Shown here piece after piece: positions 46,001-56,439 of a stretch of DNA of 64,000 nucleotides (position 1 is its first letter; each line of letters opens with the position of its first letter). This DNA comes from Phallus indusiatus (Eukaryota; Basidiomycota; Agaricomycetes; Phallales; Phallaceae): contig JAQFWX010000012.1 in assembly GCA_027605045.1 (NCBI GenBank), forward strand, positions 818,930-882,929. Direction: 5' to 3'. The notes beneath the pieces are model-generated. The model had not been told where the DNA came from, made no database searches, and saw only the letters and a list, made by a program, of their open reading frames with translations. The position numbers were made by a program, and so were the translations under genes.

Positions 46001-49000
46001 GGTTCATTGTTTTCTGGGGTTCATGATTCTTCCAATTCTACTATGGTACAACCTCTTCACACCTCGTTATTCGATTTTTTCAAGGCCGAAAAAATCTCTG
46101 AGAACGACCAACAAGTCGGTGAAAAAATAAATGAGTACTACATCAACACCTCAGACCAGAGCCAGATGACGCTTGGTTGTCTCAAAGTGATGAATCGGAT
46201 GCTCTGCTTCAATATTGGTCACCTTGAGACATCGCACCTGCGCAATCGGGATGTGCCCAATTTGAAATCACGTGTCAAGGAAGCCATTCCGCTCCATCTG
46301 TCGTATTCATGTCGTCTTTGGAGCTTCCATCTCCGGAACTCACCTGTTAGCGGAGAACTGATTCGTGCAATCCGGATATTGATGGACAACAAACTGATGT
46401 ATTATTTTGAGGCGTTAAGTTTGCTAAGGGCGTTACAGGTTGGTTTGGTGGGAGATTGTGTACTATGTGTAGCAATGCGAGAAATAGTGAATTGGTGTAA
46501 AGTGAGTGATCCTTTACCTGTTACAGTTTTGATAGCTGAAACAGGTAGTAGCATGCGGATGGTGACCTGGTTGAGGATGCGATGGATGCGTGGACGTTTG
46601 TATTTGATTTCGGAAAGATAATAAAAGAAAGCACACCACATCTATATATATCGGCACTTCCCCTCGCGCCTCGGAGTTCATTTGTATCGAGAAAGTATCT
46701 TGAAAGGTATCCTGGGCTGTTCACGTTCGATGTTGGTGAACCTGTCAGCTCTTCACGCAAAGTTGGATTCATGCAAAAAGATGATGATTGTTGGTGGGAC
46801 ACGTACAAGACGTTTACCTTTTCTCCGAAAGGCGAATGTGCTGCAATCGGGTCTAACTTCGGTTTTGATGTATGGAACTACGTAACGGGGAGGAGGGAAG
46901 TTTGTGGTCCGACTTACGAAGATCGACGGTTATCGATTTCTTGCATCGTATTTTCTCCTGATGGTGAATTGATCTACCGCTGTGATAGGGACGGTAATAT
47001 CCTGACATGGAATATGAGGACAAAGGAAATGAGGACAGAGGGATATTGGGAGATAATCGGTGACAAGTGTCATGATTGTGTCATCTCTTCGGACGGGCAA
47101 TTTATAGTCTGGCAGATGACGAAGGAAGTACTCATATTCGATCGACCAAGTCGTCGGGTGGTCAAACGCTTCCAAAATTTAGCGGCTCACTTTCCTCTTG
47201 CCATTTCTCCCAACGGAGATTGGATTGCAGTTTATGGATGGTATATTGGAAGCCCGAGGGCGACTGATGACTTCGGTCATAGAGCGTACACATGGAATAC
47301 TAGACGCCAGACGCAGCATGTCATCCCCTGCCATAATTCAGAAAGGCTGGCACTCAGTAACAGCTACATTGCCAGTCCGAATTGGGGTGACGCCCTGATA
47401 GAGATCTGGAATCTACAGACAAACACTAAAGTCACCGAAATTCAACATGTGCCACCCGTCGACGACATCCGCCTGTCCCCTGATGATCAATATATTATAT
47501 CTATCTTCCCCGGAATGTACTCGATTTGGATTGTGTCTACAGGAGAACTAATCAGTCGATCCTATATAGACCATCTCCACCGCTGTTTTGGGTTTTCACA
47601 CGATTCCAGAGCAATTGCATTGTACGCACGGGATGATACACACTCACTTTACGTTCAACAATGGGATAAATCCATAGAACCGAATCGTCCGCACGACAAT
47701 AAAATCCGGAATGTGTATAAAATCTGGCAGCGGGGTTCATATTTCATTCTTTGGTACGAGACGGATCTCAATGAGTGGTACGTCGAAGTCTTAGACAATA
47801 TGACAACGATCTATGAAGCCGAACTTCAAGCCTACAGAGCTGTCGATGTTTATGTTGACGAGGAAAATGTGTGCGTGGCATACGCCAGCAGGCGCGGACT
47901 CTGTCTCTGGTCTGAAAATGAAGGGGAGATTGTTATAGATGGATCAGCCCATTCAATCGTCGCACTTTTGTGGTTGGACAACTATGTTATTTCGGGATGT
48001 GAAAGAAGCATTTCGATATGGGATAGTCGTACCCGCCAATTGGTTTGTGGTCCAATCGACTTGCCGTATAATTGGTATTCCCTTATCCCCGTGCGAGGTA
48101 CCCGTTTTGCTGTCATACATGCTAACACAGTGGAAGTTCGAGAATGCATATTAGGTTACAGGATGGGGGGAATATTTACAGTTGAAAAGTCTCTTTATTT
48201 TCCGATCGCCGCTTCTGCCAACAAGGAACATCTCGTATGCATGTCAGACAAGGGTGTCCATATATTGGATCTAACGGGAACAAGAGTGGGCTCGATTCCA
48301 TTCTCACACAACTTTCCTGAAAGACGACGATCGAGCAACGGGAAGTATATGGCATGGGTTGATGGCTACGAAATCAAACTCTTCGACGTAGACACCGAAA
48401 GCTTGCTCACTGGCCCGTCGTTAGGTCGACCACACATTGACTTTGACTTCTCCAATGACTCGAAACGTGTTATGATAGCATCTAAGGCAAGCTCTGAAGG
48501 GAATACTCGACTTCTAGATGTCGGATTTCTAGATATCTGGGATATACAAACCAACAAGATGGTCACCAACACAGTTCATTTTCCGTTACCAAGAGGTAGT
48601 GGTATGGCGATGAGAGCCCTGGTTTTGAGCAAAAAATACCTAGTATTAACTCAACCGTATGTGGATTGTTATTTCTGGGACTTGGATACGTGTGGGATAA
48701 TGTTTCCTCTGTACGAGATTCCTTCATTTCCCGCCGCAGATCGTTCCGATATCGAGGGGTAAGTGTAGTATCACTTATATTCAATGCGATTCACTCACAG
48801 AAACACTCAGAACACCGGTATCCAACAAGACAGAGACATTGAATTATGCATTAACAGCCTGGAAAAAAGCTTCATTTTCTCCTCTCGCCAAGACAGATCG
48901 CATCGATTACAATGGATGGGTTTTGGGTTTGCAGGATAAGCTTTTATTTTGGGTTCCGGAAAAGATGAGAAAGCGGCTTTGGCTTCCATGCATGGCATAT

Positions 49001-49087
49001 ATGCCGTATCGAAATTATACAAAACTGAATTTCACAAATTTCGTACACGGTACTCATTGGACACAATGTGGACGCAGAGATGACTGA
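43036..49087 (+). CDS. NLR-like receptor a2: C2-like, NACHT, WD40 (intact, mosaic)
   Basis: Twelve exons identical in plan to a1 (introns 43303-43362, 43444-43495, 43581-43647, 43811-43863, 43992-44046, 44304-44352, 44404-44467, 44688-44748, 44905-44960, 46502-46551, 48759-48810) join in frame to 1810 residues. N-terminus, C2-like domain (TWNESFIL) and first half of NACHT, with Walker A GQAGVGKSS (521-528) and VVVIVDALDE, follow a1. From the second half of NACHT onward (IDPTVMDEE, MDAWTFVFDFGKIIKESTP, EPVSSSRKVGFMQK) it follows b1 and b2, including the C-terminal tail and the 3' flank. NYRMIVTARPEQ has Ala where the others have Thr. A 9-nt insertion adds residues before CVAMREIVNW. Expected role as for a1. 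The intact frame after such recombination suggests the hybrid is, or was recently, functional. Confidence 0.9.
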
Positions 49088-52000
49088 GGGTCCAAACCGA
49101 AAGTACAACAAATGCAATTTGTACGATGACTGTATATAATTTGCACTACTGGACAAATCATACGATTGACAAAGGATGGTAATTACTTTCACATGTCTGT
49201 GTGTCGATTTTCAAGTTGAGAAGCACGTTATAATAAGTATTATTTCGCACGCTCAGAGATCTAAAAGTAAAACACATGGACATGAAAATCCAATTACAAG
49301 TTTGAGATGATTTCCAAAATTGGACCCAACAATCGGGATGTTCAGAGTCGGATTAGAATCCGCTACCGCCGTGAGCACACAGGTCTTCAAGCTGTATCAG
49401 CTAAGTGCCATTGGGACTCGAAGCCAAGCAGAAAAAATGGTATATTGAATAAAGTACATTGTCAAAAATTCTTCTACACCGGCCCATGGCCTTGTATAGA
49501 TTGTTCCGGCACTTGCACGCTGCCCCAGACCCTTTACCCCCATGATTGTACAAGTTGCTTCCGGGCCGCACCCTTCCTGTTGTCCCACCTGACCTCAGAG
49601 CGCAACAACAGAAAGTAAAAACAGAGTTGGTACTGGGATGAGAGTTGGGCAGGTCGCGCTGTCCAAGCCACATTTGAACAAGCCGCCGCGTTTGAACATT
49701 TTCGTACCTAGCTAGCCATAGTGCTGTCGCATTGCCTGGAAGTATCTCACCAAGTTGTGAGCCCGCGTAAAAGGACTTTGATTACACTCCGCGAACACTA
49801 TTGGCAGTTTTCTTTTGTCTTGTGTAAATTGAACAGAATTCCTCGCGAAAAAGGTACGGGGATGAGCTATCAGACGTGTTTATCCCGAAATGAATGGCAG
49901 GAACTTTCCAGAGGTGCTGTCCCTATATACGCCGCCACAAACTTGAAGAACGAGTTAAGAAATCCTGCCAGCACACTTGACCTTCTCTCTAACATTGTGT
50001 GTACCAGGCTGTTGAGAAAAGCGTAAACTTTCCGATTCGCTAGCATTTGCATGTTTTTGCAGGGTGTACCCGATGTACATACACGCGCATGTATGTCAAA
50101 AGTTTACAATGCCAAAATCTCCAAACTGACGCAGGAAGCCTACTAATCCAATTTGATGCGCCCGTCAACGAGATGTCTGCTTTGAGAAAAATGAAGCATA
50201 CCGTTGACGCTGTTCGACTCAAATTCATCACCAACGAAGTTTTCGTTTGAACCTGCGGAAGTGCAAGTTGAAGGGAACTATCACCAGCGAACATGCCACT
50301 CTTCATGGCGGAAAAAATCTTTGAGAAGGAGCAACAAGTCGGCGAAAAATTGGATGAGTACTACACCGACCCGTTAGATCAGCCCGAATTCATGGATCGG
50401 GTGCTCTACTTCAATATTTCTCGCCTTGAAACACCACACCTGTCCAATCGGGATGTGCTCAATTTCATTTCACGTTCCAAGAAACCCATTGCGCTCCCTT
50501 TAGAATATGGAGGATATAAGTATTCATTCGTTCATGACCAGTTCCCCGGAGACTCTGGGATACTCTGCATATTCACGACGCCGGTTCGATCGAAGCAATC
50601 TAAACCTTAGCTTCTTCATTGAAGTCCACGGTACAGTGACTCGCCGATTATAGAGGTATAGAGACGCATTCACAACGAGGACGAAACACATCAGAATTGA
50701 GACCAATGTGAAAGAGACACGCGTTCGTTTCCCAGACTACCTGATGCGAGATGTGAGAGCATGCGGCCGTCGACGACATGGATCAATGCGTCCGTCAGCA
50801 CTGGTAGAATATTCGATGAAACCTGCGATCCGTAGATCGAAGCAGAGCGATACGTGTGTGGTGATGGTTCACGATGACATCCGCGGTCATCGAGGGGGTT
50901 TGCTTCAGTGAATGTAAGGCAGAGCCGGGATAGTGAGAAGCAACGCGGGTAATTCAGTGCCACCAATTCATTAATGTTGGGATTGTACACATTCATTAAG
51001 TTTCGTCAGATAGACAAAATCGTGCTGATAGCACGATTGAAATAGGTGAAATAAGGACTTGATGATTCGGGTTGTGCTTGGCGGTTTATTAGTCCTTTCG
51101 AGTAAACGGCAAACAATCATGAACAGGATATCAGAAGGGATCGCAGCACGAGGTTGACGTTCATTGCAGACTTGTCGTGACCGGATCCTTAGCTGCATCC
51201 GATACATGTTAGATCATTCGTCTGCTACCCGATAAGAAAGAGTAATGAGCCATGTAATTGGGGGACAAATAGCTAGAGCTCTTCAGCAATTTACCGAATA
51301 AGAGGTTCAAGATGCGTAACCTGTCAGAGCCTTGACGCACGAGCTGAAGTGGACTAGACACTGCGAGGATTCCGCGTGGTGACGTTCAACGTTTAGTGTT
51401 CAGGTTTAAGCTTTGATTTAGTACAGAAAGGCAACTTCAGAAAGGTAGAACATTTCTTCTTCGGTCAGCCCTCAAGATCAGGTCCAGTATTGTAGACACC
51501 GTTAGCCAGTTCCCATCAAGGGGTTTATATTCGAATTTGGATTGGTTACTGGGGATGTCATTTCGGTAGCTCGTGGTCTGACTTCCTTCATTGAGAAATG
51601 AGTTCGGATGATCACCACATCCGTGGACAAAAAGACTCCACAGCTTAGGCTCGAATCTCGAAGCCTGATCTGAACACTATTGAAGGTTGAAGGTTGAACA
51701 TCTAACATAAGATGCCCAAGCTCATGGTTGCAGATTTCTTCAGAGGACATTTACGTTGTAAGCTCACCGTCCGACAACTTTCAACAGCTCGCACACTCAC
51801 CCATCCCAATGCATCAAATTTGTTTCCCCGTCTCATGCTATTTTTCAACAAGATTGACATCGCCATACACGATAGCCACGAAATCTCCAGCGTTGGGCTC
51901 CATTCTAAAGGGAGAAAAACGGCTGATTAGATCTTATGAGTTCTTTGTATTTAGCACGCAAAATGCTTACGGAAGATATACGCTCGCGGACAAATAATCC

Positions 52001-53960
52001 ATCCCAAGAACGAGCTTTACCACAAAACGAGACGAGGGTCCAAGTTTTTACAGAAGTAAGGTTCAGCCTATGGAAAGATGGCTGAGCTGCAGCCTGAGAT
52101 GAAGGACAAGAAAATAACCTTAGCGGTGACAATGATATCACAAACGCCGCAACGACTAGTCACCGTCCTCGCCATCCCACGTATCGTCCAATCGTGCCGT
52201 TTGCTTGATTAAGGCTTTGATGTAAGTTGGAACCATGTCGGCTAGCCTATTCCGTCGCTGTGTAACGTCTTGCCCGAGTGAGATCGAGGGTCTCAGACCT
52301 GCCAATTTACCGCGACCAATCGGTGTCTTCATACATACTTAAACGATATTATCATGCTAATGTCTTAATATATTAACAAGAAAAAAAGCAGCGACTATAC
52401 CCACCTCATCTAGTACGAACACTTTGTTCCTGGGAATCGACGTTCGCGGTGCACCTAGTCCTGTACCGTCATATGCACGTTGCAGTCAGAATTGAACGTG
52501 AGAGAAGAACATTCTTTTTTAAACGAAACTATATGAGGCGTTCTTCGAGTAAAAGAAAAACAAGAAGTGCATGGGAAGAGGAAGAGAGGTGGGGGATAGG
52601 AGGACGGAAAGAGTACCACATAGGATTTATCGGATTGAAATGAATGGGTGTTTTTGGACACCCGTAAAAAAGGTCCCGTTGTTTGCTGTGACCATTGAAA
52701 CCGCTTGAAGATGAGCATATAGCGACCGACGGTATGTTTTGTGTTGAAGCTGGTGCAAGTGTAGACAACGCGCATAGGGTACCAATACAACATGAATAGA
52801 TTGGATAAATATCTTCCATTCACCAAATGAAATCGAGACCCTGCATGAATCAAGGAGAAGAATGTCATGTCTTTCGTCGGAAGTTGCATCGGGAGGAATT
52901 CAAAGGCTGTCTATTCGACCTTGAACAACTTTGTGACAACGGAAACCTCGAAATGACCCGTCGCTTCTTTCCAGTGTTTCAGCCCATCCATGTAAGTTTT
53001 GCTATCTTCTTCGGTGCCCGGATAGGTCATGACCATCACGTTTGCCCATGCCCGGACGGCTGCATTGATCAAGCTCAAAGTGACCGGCTACAGCGAGAAC
53101 GAGGATGTTTTTGTGCGCTTCAAAGCCACCGACTTGACAAGCACAAGTCTGTGCCACTTTATAGCGAGGGGCTTTCCACAACTCCCAAGACCCCGTCCGT
53201 GCATCATTGAGAGGGTCCGCCGTTGGAATATGGTGTGGGACACTGCACGCGGTGATCATGTCATTATGATCAAAAAAGGGTGCTTAGCAGCGTTTGGCAC
53301 ACACTCAACGACGTTAACCAGGCAGCTGAGAAAAGGAACCCGGTCGTTTTGAGGTTTCGTTGGCTAAGTTGAACCCGGATCGTGGTGACTGAGATCATTA
53401 GCGTTCGCCGCTCAATCTCCCGTCGCCAAAAGATGATTACTGCGCCTGCTATTGCAGGGTAGTCCCATTACGGATAATAGTCTGAGCCAAGACAGAGGCT
53501 GGGTCACTGTTCACTTGGAGCGTGTTTGCTTGAAGCCAACGGTACAATGGAAGGAGAGGAAGAGAATGCATAGTACGAGACTGCGGTAGAGAAATGAATC
53601 TGAACGAACAACCTGAACACAATTTGAGCCGTCGAACTTCGAGCTTCAGCGACAGAGATGGGTCGGTACGGGGTACTGGATGCTTGTTCGACGCTGGTGC
53701 TATTCCGGCACTCGCTTAGGGATATCCTGTTGTCATTATGAGATGTGATAGTAGGATCTATGTTGAGTTTCAAAAAGTATGTGTGCTTACAATTCCAACG
53801 CTAGCTTGGGGTATAATTCTCTCTTGGAAGTCGTCACGGTGGATTTCTTATTCCGCTGTAGTGTGCTTCGAAGGCCGACGGTCTCTGTTACAACGGCACG
53901 TCTATATGAATAGACAAACCGAAGTGAAAAGCCAATCACTGCCGAATAGATTGACAAATT
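49088..53960. repeat. Inter-receptor block between a2 and b2 (about 4.9 kb)
   Basis: Collinear with 36263-41080. It holds the IQFD/WLMRPST relic (49930-50250), the NACHT-WD40 relic (50300-50610), a minus-strand piece with a hydrophobic run SILMCFVLVVNASLYLYN (near 50640-50700) continuing to RCFSLSRLCLTF and ILFMIVCRLLER (50750-51190), the minus-strand VSFCGKARSWDGLF piece (51930-52140), and a plus-strand CHVFRRKLHREEFKGC piece (52850-53000). Longer open frames, for example 53029-53352 plus, are not preserved as frames in the sister block, so I do not call genes here. Confidence 0.65.
50300..50610 (+). pseudogene. NACHT-WD40 gene relic (post-NACHT segment)
   Basis: This is the best preserved of the three relics: about 100 codons stay open. 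EKIFEKEQQVGEKLDEYY matches EKISENDQQVGEKINEYY of a2 and b2, and FNISRLETPHLSNRDVLNF matches the receptor segment FNICHLETSHLRNRDVPDF. The expected NACHT core and WD40 repeats are absent on either side, so it is a fragment. Confidence 0.78.
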
Positions 53961-56439
53961 CACGGATTTAATTGATGAATGAATGTTTGACGAGGCTTCA
54001 GCGAATCCCACAGAATACCTTTTCGTTAGGAGAAAATTGAAGAGTTGAGAAACGGCTCCGGAGGAAATAATGCACGCACGACCTAGCATGTTCAAGCAAC
54101 AAGCCACCGCCATTTGCAGCTTCGCGTATGGTCGTGATTGTGAACATAAATCCATCTTGACTGCGAATTATAGTCCAATCTGGGTCTTACTTCTTCGTTC
54201 GCTGAAGTATCAGCCTCTGAGGCCGCCGTAGGGTGGAGTTTAGACGGAGTCAAGCCGGTGACGTCATCTGTTCAAGGTCAATTTCAAGACGTCGATACCT
54301 CGTTCGCAAGACATCATAAGGTTCACGTCGGTTTCGAAACAAAGCAAAAGGAGACATGAAAGGAAGGTCATTTTGGGAGGCATGTCCTTTTGGTCAAATA
54401 TGCAAGGTACGTTTCGCGTGTTTCATAACGCGACGACACTGTTGCGTTGCTTGGAAACCTGAGTATCTCACCAACGTGTCAGAATACTCTTAGCCTTAGG
54501 ACTGGGGTGCTCAGGCGTGATATCCCCGCCCACGCCTACTCTTGCTTTTAGTTTATTCAGGTTCGTTGTCGTTGTTTTATCCTAACCTTCAAGTCTAAGT
54601 CATGATCTTGAATAATGAATTAGAAAACGCTGCTCCTGGTGCAATTGTGCACCGAGAACTTATAATTCGCGAGCATGTTCTCGCAGACTGTATTCGATGT
54701 AGATACATGCGCATGTATGACACAATCTTCCCGCAGCCAAACCTCCAAACTGACCTATTGATTCAGTTTGATGAGCACGTCCGACAAGACGACCAATTTC
54801 GCGTCATATGGCTAATGCGCCCGTCAACGACATGTCTTGCTTATGCTTATCAGAAATTGAAGCATACAATTGAGGCTGTCCGACTAGAGTCCATCACCAC
54901 CAAGATTTTCGAACAACTGCGAGGGTGTGAGTTGACGGTCCGGATTCCCTGCTCGTGTGTACAGTTGCGGATCGTCACCAGCGAACAAGCCAACTCTTCA
55001 GGCTTTCTGGAAAGAATAAAGAATGAAGCGCTTTCAACAAACCACGCTGAATGTTGAATTAGGGGATACAAACGTTACCTTGATCGTACTCTTCAGGTGA
55101 TGGTTTCCAATTTTGAATCGAGACTGTTGATAGACTATGCAAAGAACTACCGTGCTAGTAAAATAGAGTCCGAGTCAACGTCACACCATAAGAGAGTATC
55201 TCACCCAAGTTGTACTGTTTCGTAAAGTACGACAAACACATTTGTTGGTGGAGTCTGCCGTCCGGAGAGGATCCGTCGTCTATCCAAAATTATAATCAGG
55301 TTTCCATGAATTGAAAAAGAAATGGCAATACATGGTAGTGCGATTGGGTATCTACGTCGCTCAAGGATTGTTCGCCGCCTGCTCACTTCGCACCTTTGTC
55401 CCCGTAATCTCTGGCAATCACATACAGCAAGATATTCGGTTTCTGATTTATCGGGATCTTCCGCTTCGAAATCAGTAAAGCTCGACGGCTCTGGCCGTAA
55501 AGCTGTTCGGAAAATGTTCCTCAGTGGCCTACTATAGCAGCTGAAGATGTTGGTCACCGACAGTAAAAGCTTCCTTCTTCTAGAAAAACCCGAGCTCATT
55601 GACGTTAATAGTGTGTGGAGTTTGTGGAGTATCAAATATGACATCCGTCGCTAGTCACTCGTTGTCCACTCGCGGTCATAACATATGTAATTTGAAATCT
55701 GAAAAGCGACACGAAAAGCATTGTGGAGAGAGCCGTAAGTATCCGATGAGAACACATAATTAGCTCAGCACCGTCGCACTGTGAGCCCATTGACATAAGT
55801 TGCTCCTGATCGTTGCCAGGCTGATCTTATTTTTGCAGCAACTCAGACATCGTCTAGCAGGCTTCAAGTCAATAGCGGAACCAGTAGACGGAGTGTGGCT
55901 ACCGAGAATTCTTGTGAGTGGATAATTTGTCTTGAGATGGCATGAATATTCACCTCTGTATACGTAGCTCTCCCCAACTCCCAAGTGCCCAACATGGTTT
56001 TCCCTAAGAGGAACGCGGATGAAGAGCTATTATCGTGTCACAGCGATGCCCTGCGCGTTAGTTACGCCCTCGCCTACCTCAGGCTCATCTCTAAGGGCCC
56101 ATTTCAGCGGCTAGAACCTTTCTTTTGAATCAGTACAGTGCCTCAGTTTATGATGCAGAGCCTGACCTAGCGAATTTTCCTGGTGTACATGTCGCTATGC
56201 TTTATGCTGATTTCTGACTCTAGGTAAGTTTCAAAGAATAATTTGATCTTTTTATGGAGCTAGTAGTCTTCAAGCCTCCTTAAAATCTGATTCAGGATTC
56301 GTAGATGTCGGCAGCTGATCATTGTGTCAGGGCTTCTGTTTTGAGCCAGCTTCTTCTCACCATATTCAAGATCATACTATTGCGTACCATTGAATTCGAA
56401 TTCAAAGGACGGGATAGAAGTTAGAGCTCCTCATAGTGT
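53961..56439 (+). repeat. 5' flank block of receptor b2 with a 1.75-kb extra segment
   Basis: It is related to the b1 flank at both ends. Relative to that flank it carries an extra segment of about 1.75 kb (about 54500-56270), bounded by the near repeats TAGCCTT and TAGTCTT. The extra segment includes an IQFD/WLMRPST relic (54602-55057) and the piece shared with 19.0 kb (55365-55570). The flank next to the gene (56280-56400) is again b-type. Promoter elements were not identified. Confidence 0.6.
54602..55057 (+). other. Open 151-codon copy of a recurrent relic, function unknown
   Basis: This frame contains NLQTDLLIQFDEHVRQDD, VIWLMRPSTTCL and LKHTIEAVRLESITTKIFE. Decayed versions of the same string occur near 17130, 37340, 50150 and 63150, where stops or shifts break them. 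Being open in one of five copies may be chance, or this may be the least damaged exon of an old gene. No known domain is recognised, and the lack of upstream exons makes a functional gene doubtful. Confidence 0.35.

Noticed and set aside
53029..53352. 107-codon plus-strand frame in the block before b2 (IKLKVTGYSENEDVFVRF)
   Set aside because: The collinear copy near 40260 has several stops in this frame, and both strands show similar levels of similarity, so coding is not supported.
55201..55644. 147-codon minus-strand frame (FEAEDPDKSETEYLAVCDCQ)
   Set aside because: Part of it is in the segment shared with 19.0 kb, where the frame is interrupted by stops; no domain recognised.
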